Shown piece by piece: positions 44,634-52,957 of a stretch of DNA of 64,000 bases. Source of the DNA: Streptomyces griseochromogenes (lineage in GTDB: Bacteria > Actinomycetota > Actinomycetes > Streptomycetales > Streptomycetaceae); the NCBI RefSeq assembly GCF_001542625.1, contig NZ_CP016279.1, forward strand, positions 5,952,001 through 6,016,000, in the 5' to 3' direction. The notes under the pieces were generated by a model that saw nothing but the letters and a program-made list of their open reading frames with translations, made no database searches and was not told the DNA's origin. How positions within the stretch are numbered: the stretch's first letter is position 1; each line of letters opens with the position of its first letter. The translations under genes were made by a program, and so were the position numbers.

Positions 44634-44685
44634 CCCGGGCGGGTCGGCCGGCGCGAGTGAGGGAGGACCGGCCGACCCGCCCGGG
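44634..44685. terminator. Large hairpin next to the IS element
   Basis: An 18-bp perfect inverted repeat (CCCGGGCGGGTCGGCCGG, 44634-44651, and complement, 44668-44685) with a 16-nt loop. It begins 5 bp from the left target duplication of the IS element. It was probably the terminator of the leftward lysA transcription unit, now separated from it by the insertion. Confidence 0.75.
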
Positions 44686-44692
44686 GGTCTTA

Positions 44693-45545
44693 GAGGTCAT
44701 CTCATTTGGGGTGTTCGATAGGCTCCAGATGTGGGGATCGTTGAGCGGCTTGTGCCGGATGAGCTGTGGGAGTTGTTCCAGCGAGTGGTTCCGGAGGCGC
44801 CGAGTCGGCCTCAGGGTGGTGGCCGGCGCCGGCACGGCGACCGGGAGGTGTTGGCTGCGATCGTGTTCGTGGCCACGTCGGGCTGCACGTGGCAGCAACT
44901 GCCGTCCGCCTCGTTCGGGCTTTCAGGGCCCACGGCTCACCGGCGCTTCGCCGAGTGGTCGAAGGCCCGGGTGTGGGCGAAGCTCCATCGCCTGGTCCTC
45001 GACGAACTCGGCTCTCGCGGTGAACTGGACTGGTCTCGCTGCGCGATCGACTCGGTGAACATGCGAGCCCTGAAAAAGGGGACCTGACAGGTCCGAATCC
45101 GGTGGATCGCGGCAAGTACGGTTCAAAGATCCACTTGATCACCGAGCGTACCGGGCTGCCCCTGTCCGTCGGGATATCCGGTGCCAACCTGCACGACAGC
45201 CAGGCCCTCGAACCGCTCGTGCGAGGCATCCCACCCATTCGCTCCCGGCGCGGACCGCGCCGACGACGGCCCGCCAAACTCCACGGCGACAAAGGCTACG
45301 ACTACAACCACCTGCGCCGATGGTTACGCAGCCGCGGCATCCGACATCGCATCGCCCGCAAAGGCATCGAGCCCTCCACACGGCTGGGCCGCCACCGCTG
45401 GACGATCGAACGCACCATGGCCTGGCTCGCCGGATGCCGCCGCCTCCACCGCCGCTACGAACGCAAAGCCGAACACTTCCTGGCCTTCACCAGCATCGCC
45501 TGCACCCTCATCTGCTACCGCAGACTCACCAAATGAGATGACTTC
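44693..45545 (+). mobile_element. Complete IS5-family insertion sequence, 853 bp
   Basis: The ends are imperfect inverted repeats, GAGGTCATCTCATTTGG at the left and the complement of GAAGTCATCTCATTTGG at the right (one mismatch). Both sides are flanked by TTA (44690-44692 and 45546-45548), the TNA-type 3-bp target duplication of the IS427/IS1031 branch of IS5. Inside are two overlapping transposase frames. All parts needed for movement appear intact. Confidence 0.92.
44731..45536 (+). CDS. IS5-family transposase made by -1 frameshift (orfA/orfB)
   Basis: orfA (44731-45087) holds the N-terminal DUF4096-type helix-turn-helix: VPDELWELFQRVVPEAPSRP, then AIVFVATSGCTWQQLPSASF. orfB lies one base back and runs to 45536. 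The shift is expected at the slippery AAAAAGGG near 45073-45080; orfA then reads into GDLTGPNPVDRGKYGSK without a stop. The DDE catalytic residues are the aspartates in CAIDSVNM and HGDKGYD and the glutamate in WTIERTMAWL. The fused product would be about 268 residues, normal for the group. Confidence 0.9.
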
Positions 45546-45647
45546 TTACTGCGGCGCCTCCGCCGAAGACCCCGGGGACAGGGCCGGCAGGAAGTTGAGC
45601 GGGGCGAGGACGAGGGCGGCTCCGGTGGCGAGGGCGAGCAGGAACAC
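45546..45647 (-). CDS. Small membrane peptide or gene tail next to IS
   Basis: A minus-strand frame reads SLVFLLALATGAALVLAPLN then FLPALSPGSSAEAPQ and stops at the TAA formed by the target duplication. The same TAA would be there before insertion, so the IS landed exactly on the stop codon. A GTG at 45647 would give 33 residues; the frame stays open further upstream into the end of lysA without a clear start. One membrane helix. It may be a small protein co-transcribed with lysA or a remnant. Confidence 0.3.
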   Translation of the reverse strand: MFLLALATGAALVLAPLNFLPALSPGSSAEAPQ

Positions 45648-45723
45648 CAGGGACGGGGCGTCACCTCCGGGCGAGGGCCGGGCCGTCGCCTCGTCCGGAG
45701 GTGGTTCAGGGGGACGCCGCGCG

Positions 45724-47052
45724 CTACAGGCCCACGTCGCGGCTGCGGATGTCGTCCAGGGACTCGCGGCGGACCAGGAGGCGGGCGGTGCCCGCGTCCA
45801 CGGCCACCACGGGCGGGCGGCCGACCAGGTTGTAGCCGGACGCCATGGACAGGTGGTATGCGCCCGCCACCGGCACGGCCAGCAGGTCTCCGGGACGTAC
45901 GTCGGAGGGGAGTTCCACGTCGGTGTCGAGCACGTCGCCCGCCTCGCAGTGGCGGCCCATCAAGGTCACCGCGGCGGGGGCCGCGGTGCTGTGCCGGCCG
46001 ATCAGGCGGGGCGCGTACCGCACGCCGTACAGGGCGGGGCGCGGGTTGTCGCTCATGCCGCCGTCGATGGCGACGAAGGTGTGGTCGCCGGTGCGTTTGA
46101 CGGACAGCACGTGGTAGAGGGCGATGCCCGCGGGGCCCACGACGGCCCGGCCCGGCTCGATGATCAGGCGGGGCACGGGGAGTCCGGCCACCGCGCAGGC
46201 CTCGCTCAGCTCCGCGCGGACCTTGCGGGCCAGCGCGGTGAGGTCGAGGGCCTGCTCGCCGGGCCGGTAGGCGATGCCGTGGCCGCCGCCCAGGTCGAGT
46301 TCGGTCAGGATCAGGCCGTGCTGTTCGTGCAGCCGGGCCATGAGGCCCACCATGCGTCGCACGGCGGCCAGATACGGCTTGACGCTGGTGATCTGCGAGC
46401 CCAGGTGGCAGTGCAGGCCGGTGAGTTCGAGCTGGGGCTGGTCCAGGATCCGGGTGATGGCGTGCTGGGCGTAGCCGTCGGCGATGGACAGGCCGAACTT
46501 CTGGTCGTCGGTGCCGGTGCGGATCTTGTCGTGACCGCCGGCGCTGATGCCGGGCACCACGCGGACCATGACCTTCTGGTGGCCGCCGGGGCCGACGGCG
46601 GCGGCCAGCCGGGCGATCTCCGACGGGCTGTCGATCACGATCCGTCCGACGCCCAGGCGCAGGGCGGCCTCCAGGTCGCGCGGGGACTTGGCGTTGCCGT
46701 GCAGCACGATCCTCTCGGGCGGGAACCCGGTCGCGACCGCGAGTTCCAGTTCCCCGGCCGAGCAGACGTCCAGGCCCAGGCCCTCTTCGGCGGTCCAGTG
46801 GACCATGGCCCGGCACAGGAACGCCTTGGCCGCGTAGAGGACTTCGGCGTCGGGGAAGGCTGCCCGGTAGGTGCGGCAGCGCTCGCGTACCTCGTTCTCG
46901 TCGAGGACGTAGACGGGGGTGCCGAAGCGTTCGGCGACCTCGGCGAGCGGTACACCGCCCACGGACACGGCGCCCACGCGGGGCTCGTCGGTGGAGACGG
47001 GCCACACCGACAGGTCGGGGCTGGTGACCGCGGGTTCGTGGAGTGTGGTCAT
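45724..47052 (-). CDS. lysA: Diaminopimelate decarboxylase-type PLP enzyme
   Basis: A 442-residue fold III PLP decarboxylase. The PLP lysine is in VLYAAKAFLC (about residue 76), the phosphate-binding glycines in LDLGGGHGIAYRPGE, the HCHLGSQITS block precedes them, EPGRAVVGPAG follows, and the second-subunit cysteine is in MGRHCEAGDVL. It should convert meso-diaminopimelate to lysine. ATG 47052 follows GGGGGAG and overlaps the stop of the SAV_915-like gene, so they are co-translated. The pairing with a small actinomycete protein and possible second lysA elsewhere leave room for a specialised role. Confidence 0.88.
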   Translation of the reverse strand: MTTLHEPAVTSPDLSVWPVSTDEPRVGAVSVGGVPLAEVAERFGTPVYVLDENEVRERCRTYRAAFPDAEVLYAAKAFLCRAMVHWTAEEGLGLDVCSAGELELAVATGFPPERIVLHGNAKSPRDLEAALRLGVGRIVIDSPSEIARLAAAVGPGGHQKVMVRVVPGISAGGHDKIRTGTDDQKFGLSIADGYAQHAITRILDQPQLELTGLHCHLGSQITSVKPYLAAVRRMVGLMARLHEQHGLILTELDLGGGHGIAYRPGEQALDLTALARKVRAELSEACAVAGLPVPRLIIEPGRAVVGPAGIALYHVLSVKRTGDHTFVAIDGGMSDNPRPALYGVRYAPRLIGRHSTAAPAAVTLMGRHCEAGDVLDTDVELPSDVRPGDLLAVPVAGAYHLSMASGYNLVGRPPVVAVDAGTARLLVRRESLDDIRSRDVGL

Positions 47053-47297
47053 GATGCGCTCCCCCCTCGTCCGACCCGCAGCGCGGGCTCGGCCTGGTTG
47101 ATCCACGCCTGTTCGGGGCCGAGCGTCACGGTCAGGCTGCGGACGGAGGTGAAGCCGACGGCCGTCCGGTCGCCGACGGGTGTGCGGAACAGCCGGGCGG
47201 CGCACCCGGACGGTCCCGGCCGGACCGGGACGAACAGGGGTCCGGCCGGGAACCGATCAGAAGGCTCCGGGTCTTCACCGCACAGGAGTTCTGCCAT
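47049..47297 (-). CDS. SAV_915-family small protein
   Basis: An 82-residue protein with the blocks RLFRTPVGDRTAVGFTSVRS and LTVTLGPEQAWINQAEPALR, typical of the SAV_915 family common in Streptomyces and of unknown role. ATG 47297 has AGGAGG six bases before it. Its TGA overlaps the ATG of lysA by four bases, so expression is tied to the decarboxylase. Confidence 0.8.
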   Translation of the reverse strand: MAELLCGEDPEPSDRFPAGPLFVPVRPGPSGCAARLFRTPVGDRTAVGFTSVRSLTVTLGPEQAWINQAEPALRVGRGGSAS

Positions 47298-47619
47298 GGG
47301 ATTCCTCCTGGAGGATCCGTGGTTCGTGTGACGAGGTGAGCGCGCCGGACGCGGGAGGCGGAACCGGGGCTCGCCCTCGACGCTACGTCCGCCGCCCATG
47401 AAATCCGGACACCTTCTGACGCGATGCTTGCGGCGATCCGGGTGACGCTGACGGGATGCTGACACCGCTGGTCACGCGCCTGCGGGGAGGCTGTCAGAAG
47501 TGCGCCAAGAAGTGCCGCGCAGGCTGTTCGAAGTCCGGCAGCGGGAGTTCCATGGAGGCGGTCCGCAAGACGGTCGCCAGCGGGGATCCCCCCGCGGGCG
47601 CGCGAAGAACGGTGGAGTC
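47298..47619. other. Divergent intergenic region (lysA side and USP side)
   Basis: About 320 bp that must hold the leftward promoter for the SAV_915-lysA pair and the rightward promoter of the universal stress gene. No clear operator, repeat or small gene was recognised. Confidence 0.4.
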
Positions 47620-48186
47620 ATGTCCGAGTCCGAGGCCCCCGCGGCCGTCCGTGTCGTGGTCGGGGTGAGCGGTTCCCTGGGCAGCATCACGGCCTTGTGC
47701 CGGGCGGCCGGAGAGGCACGGCGACGGGGTGCGGAACTGTGGCCGGTTCTGGCCTGGATGCCGCCCGGTGGCGAGCTGTCCGGCCGCCGGTTCCCGCCTC
47801 CGAACGACCTGGCCGACGAGTGGGAGCGGCTGGCGCGCGAGCGGTTGCTGACCGCGCTCGACGACGCGTTCGGCGCCGCCGGTCCCGGGGTCGCCATGCG
47901 TGCGCTGGTCGCCCGGGGCGCCACGGGTCCCGCGCTGGTCGACATCGCCGGCCGCGAGGACGACGTCCTGGTGGTCGGCGCGGGCCGCCGCAGTGTGCTG
48001 CACCGCGCGGTCACCCGTTCGGTGAGCCACTACTGCCTCACCCACGCCGGCTGCCCGGTCCTCGCCGTGCCGCCGTCTCCGCTGGAGTCCGAACTGGCGG
48101 CCGTGCACCGCCGGAACACCTGGCGGCTGCGGCTGGACACGAGGCATCTGCTGACCAAGCGCAAGACGGTGCCGCCGGAGGCCTGA
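47620..48186 (+). CDS. Universal stress protein family
   Basis: A 188-residue UspA-fold protein. The start VRVVVGVSGSLGSITALCRA is the first strand and loop, LLTALDDAF the central helix, and DVLVVGAGRRSVLHRAVTRS with HYCLTHAGCPVLAVPP the ATP-binding G-2x-G-9x-G type region. The tail of about 30 basic residues is extra. Such proteins bind ATP and help in stress or dormancy. ATG 47620 follows GGTGGAG. Confidence 0.85.
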   Translation: MSESEAPAAVRVVVGVSGSLGSITALCRAAGEARRRGAELWPVLAWMPPGGELSGRRFPPPNDLADEWERLARERLLTALDDAFGAAGPGVAMRALVARGATGPALVDIAGREDDVLVVGAGRRSVLHRAVTRSVSHYCLTHAGCPVLAVPPSPLESELAAVHRRNTWRLRLDTRHLLTKRKTVPPEA

Positions 48187-48329
48187 ACCGGGCACCTGTG
48201 GTCTCACCCCAGCCGGACTCGTGGGCCCCACCGTGCCGCCGGGCTCGCCCTCGGCGCCGAGGGTGCCGGGGCCGCGGTCCGTCGCCCTCCCGATCCGTAT
48301 CCCGTCTTCCCCGACCCCACGAAGCCTTG

Positions 48330-49106
48330 ATGATCGAGATCTCGCCGCCGGACCGCCGCGTGCTCGCGCACTGGTTCCCCACCGGCTCTCCCGGTCCCGC
48401 CACGATCGGTGAGCATGTACTGGCCACGGGCATCGGCCGCTGGTGGGCCGATCAGCCCGTCCAGCCGAGCATGGTCGCCGTGTCCTGCGCCGGCCATGTC
48501 GTGCTGCGCGGCAGTCCGCAGAAGCTCACACCGGGTGTCCTCGCCCCGCTGGCCGGCAACCGGGTCGAGGCTCCGGCACCGTTCCTGCCCGCCCTCGGGG
48601 CCGCGTTCGACCGGCTCACGCCGTGGGAGCGCATGATCTGGACGCTCCAGTGCGAGCCTCGGCCCGTCATCGTCCCGCGCACGGTGACCGTACGGCGACT
48701 CGAACCGGCGGACGCCGACGCCGTCGACGCCCTCGGCCCGGACGCTTCCTGGCTGTCGGCCGGCTGGGGCGGCCCGCGCGGCCTCTCCATGTCCGGGCAC
48801 GCCTGGGGCGCGGTGGGCCGCGGCGGTCGCATCCTGGCGGTGACCTGCACCTTCTTCCGCGGGAGCCGCTACGAGGACGTGGCGGTGTACGCCGTCCCCG
48901 ACCGCAGGGACCATCGCCTCGCCCTCGCCTGCGTCGCCTCCCTGTGCGCGGACATCAGGGCCCGTGGCCGCACGCCCGGCTGGAACTGCTCGGTGCACAA
49001 CCGCGCCGGTCGTCTCCTGGCCTGGACGGCCGGGTTCCGCCTGGTCCGTGAGTACGTCCACTACGCGGCGGGGAGCCCCGTGTCACGCGAGCGGCTCAGC
49101 GCCTAA
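48330..49106 (+). CDS. GNAT-family acetyltransferase
   Basis: A 258-residue protein with a C-terminal GNAT-like domain: HAWGAVGRGGRILAVTCTFF, VAVYAVPDRRDHRLALACVA (the acyl-CoA-binding loop position) and WNCSVHNRAGRLLAWTAGFR. The N-terminal half (to about 110) is a separate domain often seen in this subgroup. Substrate unknown. It is convergent with soxG, separated by only 10 bp. ATG 48330 lacks a strong ribosome binding site. Confidence 0.75.
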   Translation: MIEISPPDRRVLAHWFPTGSPGPATIGEHVLATGIGRWWADQPVQPSMVAVSCAGHVVLRGSPQKLTPGVLAPLAGNRVEAPAPFLPALGAAFDRLTPWERMIWTLQCEPRPVIVPRTVTVRRLEPADADAVDALGPDASWLSAGWGGPRGLSMSGHAWGAVGRGGRILAVTCTFFRGSRYEDVAVYAVPDRRDHRLALACVASLCADIRARGRTPGWNCSVHNRAGRLLAWTAGFRLVREYVHYAAGSPVSRERLSA

Positions 49107-49116
49107 CGGCAACGGG

Positions 49117-49719
49117 TCAGACGTATTCCACCGCGGCGTCCAGCAGCCACTCCTTCAGATAGTCGGCGAAGGACGAGCGCACCAGCACCCAGAAACCCGA
49201 CCGCGGCTCGTCGCGCGCGACCAGGACGACCTGGGTGCGGGCCAGGTTCGTCTGTGCGCAGCGGCCGGGGCCGAAGGCGCGCGGGTGCAGATCGAGCGAG
49301 CAGCCGTGGGACAGCAGGTCGCGGGCTCGGGGTCCGGTGACGAGAACGGTGGTGCGCTGGGCGGAGACGTCCGTGACGGAGACCGGCTCGTCCGCGGCCA
49401 CCGAACGGATCCGGCTGTCCAGGTCCCGCTGGGTGCCCGGGCGGCCCACCACCAGCCATTCGTCGGGCCCGAGCCACAGCGCGGTCAGGTCCCCGGCACG
49501 TACGACGGTGTCGGGCTCGAGCGGCAGCGGGATTCCCAGGGAGAGTCCGACGTCGTCCGCCGTCGCTCCCTTGGGGTCGAGGCGGACGTTCAGCTGGGCC
49601 AGGAAGGGCAGTTCGGCCAGGCGGATCGCGCCTGCGGAGGCACGGGTGACGGCCGCGAGGCGCTCGGCGGCGTGCGCCAGGGGGCTGCGCTGCTGCGCGG
49701 TCGGGGCGGTGTCAGCCAT
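49117..49719 (-). CDS. soxG: Sarcosine oxidase gamma subunit
   Basis: A 200-residue SoxG. Family blocks are RLAELPFLAQLNVRLDP, TALWLGPDEWLVVGRPGTQR, VSVTDVSAQRTTVLVTGPRA and the C-terminal SGFWVLVRSSFADYLKEWLL. It is the structural subunit of heterotetrameric sarcosine oxidase, binding at the interface with beta and alpha. It overlaps the end of the alpha gene by 8 bp and closes the operon. Confidence 0.9.
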   Translation of the reverse strand: MADTAPTAQQRSPLAHAAERLAAVTRASAGAIRLAELPFLAQLNVRLDPKGATADDVGLSLGIPLPLEPDTVVRAGDLTALWLGPDEWLVVGRPGTQRDLDSRIRSVAADEPVSVTDVSAQRTTVLVTGPRARDLLSHGCSLDLHPRAFGPGRCAQTNLARTQVVLVARDEPRSGFWVLVRSSFADYLKEWLLDAAVEYV

Positions 49720-52700
49720 CGCGGCGGGCTCCCTCGGGGTCGTAGAGGACGGGGTGTGCGACGGTCACCGGAAGGAGCCGGTCGCCCACAGGTGCGTAGA
49801 GACGTTCACCGATGCGCTCCCGGCCGCCCTTGATCAGGGCGAGTGCGAAGGTCCGGCCCAGTGCCGCGCTGCGGTAGCTGGAGGTGACATGGCCGAGCAT
49901 GGGTACGGGCGGGGCGGGCAGCACGCTGTCCGCGACCAGGTGCGTGCCCTCCGGCAGCAGGGCGCCCGGGTCCTCGGGGAGCAGCCCGACCAGGTGCTTG
50001 CGGTCGGGGCGGATCGTGTCGGCGCGGGCGTAGGAGCGTTTGCCGATGAAGTCCGGCTTCTTCTTCGACACCGCCCAGCTCATGCCCAGGTCCTGGGGCG
50101 TGACCGTGCCGTCGGTGTCCTGGCCGATGATCGGGTAGCCCTTCTCGGCCCGCAGGACGTGCATGGTCTCGGTGCCGTACGGGGTGATGCCGTGGGCGGC
50201 GCCCGCCCGGTACAGCGACTCCCACAGGGCGAGGGCTTCCCAGGGCGAGACGTTGATCTCGTAGGCGAGTTCGCCGGAGAAGCTGATCCGGCACACTCTG
50301 GCGTCGATGCCCGCGACGGTCGTCTCCCGCCAGGCCATGAACGGGAAGTCGTCGTTGCCGGCGGCCAGTTGGGGGGCGAGCGAGCCGAGGACCTCGCGCG
50401 AGCGCGGGCCGACCAGGGCGACGGTGGCCCACTGTTCGGTGACCGAGGTGCAGTGGACCCGCAGTTCGGGCCACTCCGTCTGCAGCCACTCCTCCATCCA
50501 GTCCAGTACCGCGGCCGCGTTGCCCGTGGTCGTGGTGACCAGGAAGCGGTCCTGGGCGAGACGGATGACGGTGCCGTCGTCGAAGACCATGCCGTCCGGA
50601 CGGCACATCACGCCGTAGCGGATCATGCCGGTCTTCAGCGTGCTCATCATGTTGGTGTAGAGCAGGTCGAGGAAGGCGCCGGCGTCCGGGCCCTGTACGT
50701 CGATCTTGCCGAGGGTGGAGGCGTCCATGAAGGCGACGCCCTCGCGGGCGGCACGGCACTCGCGCAGGACCGCCGCCGCCATGTCCTCGCCGTCCCGCGG
50801 GTAGTACCAGGGCCGCTTCCACTGGCCGACGTTCTCGAAGAGCGCACCGTGCTCGGCATGCCATGCGTGCAGCGCGGTCACGCGGACCGGGTCGTGCAGC
50901 GCGCCTCTGTCGCGGCCCGCGAGGGTGGCGAAGGAGACCGGGGTGTAGGGCGGGCGGAACGTGGTGGTGCCGAGGGCGGAGATGTCCACGCCGAGGAGTT
51001 CGGCGACGATCCCGCCGGCCAGGACGCCGGCCGTCTTGCCCTGGTCATTGGCTGTGCCGGCCGTGGTGTAGCGCTTGGTGTGCTCAACGGAGCGCAGTCC
51101 GGCGCCGGTCGCGCGGGCCAGGTCGTCGACGGTCACGTCGCGCTGGAGGTCGACGAAGCGGGGGGCGCCGGTGGGGGCGGGGACGGAAAAGACGTGCATG
51201 GGCGGGGACTGGGGCTGGGCCGCGACCGTGGGGAGCGCGGGTGCCTCGGGGGTGTAGCCCTCGGCCTCGACGGCACGGGCTCCGGCCGCCGCGCCGTGGG
51301 CGAGGACCGCGGCGAGGTCGAAGGTGCCGGCCGCGCTGCCCGCGACCTCCAGCGGCTGGCGGCAGGTGTCGGGGACGAACGTGCCGAGCGCGCTGTCGTG
51401 GCGGAGCTTGCCGCCCGCCTGGCTGAACAGATGCGCCACGGGGTTCCAGCCGCCGGACACCAGGAGGAGGTCGGCGGCCAGCTCCCGCCGCGGGGCGATC
51501 TCTCCGTACGGGGCGATGGTCACGGCGGTGAGGCGGGCCTCGCCCGACGTTCCGGTGACCGCGTGGCCGGCCAGCACCTCGATGCCGGCGGACCGGGCAC
51601 GGCCTGCCCACTCCCCCGGTTCGGGGCGCGTGTCGACGATCGCCGCGATCCCGACGCCCGCCGCCGCGAGGTCGAGGGCGGCCGCGTAGGCGCTGTCGTT
51701 GGTGGTGAAGACGACGGCCCTGCGGCCCGGGACGACGGCGTGACGGTTGACGTACGCGCGGGCCGAAGCGGCCAGCATCACACCCGGGCGGTCGTTGTCG
51801 GCGAAGGCCAGGGAACGCTCGTGGGCGCCGGTCGCGAGCACCACGCGGTGGGCGCGGATGCGCCAGACGCGTTCGCGGGAGACATTGTCCGGGGCTTCGG
51901 CGCCGAGGTGGCCGGTGCGGCGCTCGACGGCGAGGAGGTGGTTGTCGTCGTAGTAGCCGAACACGGTGGTACGCCGCAGTACGCGCACCTCGGGGGCGGC
52001 CTCCAGCCGGGCGGCGGTCGCCGCCACCCAGTCGAGGTGTTCGCCCGTGCCGAGCAGGCTGCCACCCGGCTCCGGCCGGTCGTCGGCGAGGATGACGCGT
52101 GCGCCGCTGTGCGCCGCGGCCGCCGCCGCCGCGAGGCCGGCCGGGCCCGCGCCGACGACCAGCAGGTCGCAGTGGGCGTGCACGGCGTCGTAGCGCGCGG
52201 GGTCGGGTTCGGTGGCCAGGCGGCCCTGGCCGGGGAGGCTGACGGCGACCAGGCCGTCGTGGAGTTCGACGGTCGTCGCGGGCAGCATCGGCTCGGGGAA
52301 GGGCTCCTCGATCTGCACCACGGCGTTGGGTTCCTCGACTCCGGCCGAGAAGATGCCGCGCGGGCGGCCGAGTCTGATGCTGGTCGCCGCCGCGATGACG
52401 CCGTTGGCCAGGAGAGCGGAGGCGAGGGTGTCGCCGCGGAAGCCCTGATATTCGGTGCCGTCGAAGGTGAAGGTGAGCCGGTCGTCGCGGTCGACCCGGC
52501 CTCCGGTCGGCAGTCGGAACGCCTGCCCGGGAACACCCACTGGGGCGGCTTCCCGATGCGTCGTCGGCTGGGGGCCGGTGGTCGTGGATCGCCCTTCCGG
52601 CTCGTCATCGAACTCCCCCGGACGGGCCGGACACACTGGACTCGGCCGAGAAGTGACCGCTCGTGGTTCGACGGCCGCCGGACGCTCCTCCCCGGCTCTG

Positions 52701-52945
52701 TACACGGCGAGGATCTCGTTCCTGGCCGTGTCCCGCACCGCGTTGAACCATCTGCGGCAGCCCGCCGCATGGCTCCACCGCTCGGCGAACGGGCCCTTCG
52801 GGTTGTCGCGGAAGAAGAGGTACCGCGCCCACTCCTCGTCGGTGAGGGCCGCGGGGTCCTCGGGGTACGGCACATGTGCCTGGCCGCCGTAGTGGAACTC
52901 GACCTCGTCACGGGGCCCGCACCACGGGCAGGGGATGAGCAGCAT
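49712..52945 (-). CDS. soxA: Sarcosine oxidase delta-alpha fusion
   Basis: A 1077-residue protein. Residues 1 to about 100 are a SoxD-type zinc subunit (LIPCPWCGPRDEVEFHYGGQ; WARYLFFRDNPKGPFAERW). A linker of about 40 residues leads into SoxA: FTFDGTEYQGFRGDTLASAL, the NAD site LLVVGAGPAGLAAAAAAAHS near 264-283, and a C-terminal GcvT-like folate domain with CRISFSGELAYEINVS and KKPDFIGKRSYAR. Alpha binds NAD and tetrahydrofolate, and captures the methyl group as 5,10-methylene-THF. Delta and alpha are separate genes in the well-known systems; no stop lies between them here. Confidence 0.9.
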   Translation of the reverse strand: MLLIPCPWCGPRDEVEFHYGGQAHVPYPEDPAALTDEEWARYLFFRDNPKGPFAERWSHAAGCRRWFNAVRDTARNEILAVYRAGEERPAAVEPRAVTSRPSPVCPARPGEFDDEPEGRSTTTGPQPTTHREAAPVGVPGQAFRLPTGGRVDRDDRLTFTFDGTEYQGFRGDTLASALLANGVIAAATSIRLGRPRGIFSAGVEEPNAVVQIEEPFPEPMLPATTVELHDGLVAVSLPGQGRLATEPDPARYDAVHAHCDLLVVGAGPAGLAAAAAAAHSGARVILADDRPEPGGSLLGTGEHLDWVAATAARLEAAPEVRVLRRTTVFGYYDDNHLLAVERRTGHLGAEAPDNVSRERVWRIRAHRVVLATGAHERSLAFADNDRPGVMLAASARAYVNRHAVVPGRRAVVFTTNDSAYAAALDLAAAGVGIAAIVDTRPEPGEWAGRARSAGIEVLAGHAVTGTSGEARLTAVTIAPYGEIAPRRELAADLLLVSGGWNPVAHLFSQAGGKLRHDSALGTFVPDTCRQPLEVAGSAAGTFDLAAVLAHGAAAGARAVEAEGYTPEAPALPTVAAQPQSPPMHVFSVPAPTGAPRFVDLQRDVTVDDLARATGAGLRSVEHTKRYTTAGTANDQGKTAGVLAGGIVAELLGVDISALGTTTFRPPYTPVSFATLAGRDRGALHDPVRVTALHAWHAEHGALFENVGQWKRPWYYPRDGEDMAAAVLRECRAAREGVAFMDASTLGKIDVQGPDAGAFLDLLYTNMMSTLKTGMIRYGVMCRPDGMVFDDGTVIRLAQDRFLVTTTTGNAAAVLDWMEEWLQTEWPELRVHCTSVTEQWATVALVGPRSREVLGSLAPQLAAGNDDFPFMAWRETTVAGIDARVCRISFSGELAYEINVSPWEALALWESLYRAGAAHGITPYGTETMHVLRAEKGYPIIGQDTDGTVTPQDLGMSWAVSKKKPDFIGKRSYARADTIRPDRKHLVGLLPEDPGALLPEGTHLVADSVLPAPPVPMLGHVTSSYRSAALGRTFALALIKGGRERIGERLYAPVGDRLLPVTVAHPVLYDPEGARRDG

Positions 52946-52957
52946 GGGTTCGGCTCC

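Noticed and set aside
44559..44692. A c-di-AMP (ydaO) riboswitch before the KimA-like gene
   Set aside because: This is a common partner of KimA in Bacillus, but the conserved blocks are not visible. The gap holds only a simple 18-bp hairpin that fits a terminator.
44731..45536. Transposase broken by a frameshift
   Set aside because: The two frames overlap across a slippery AAAAAGGG in the direction expected for programmed -1 frameshifting in this IS group, and all DDE residues are intact.
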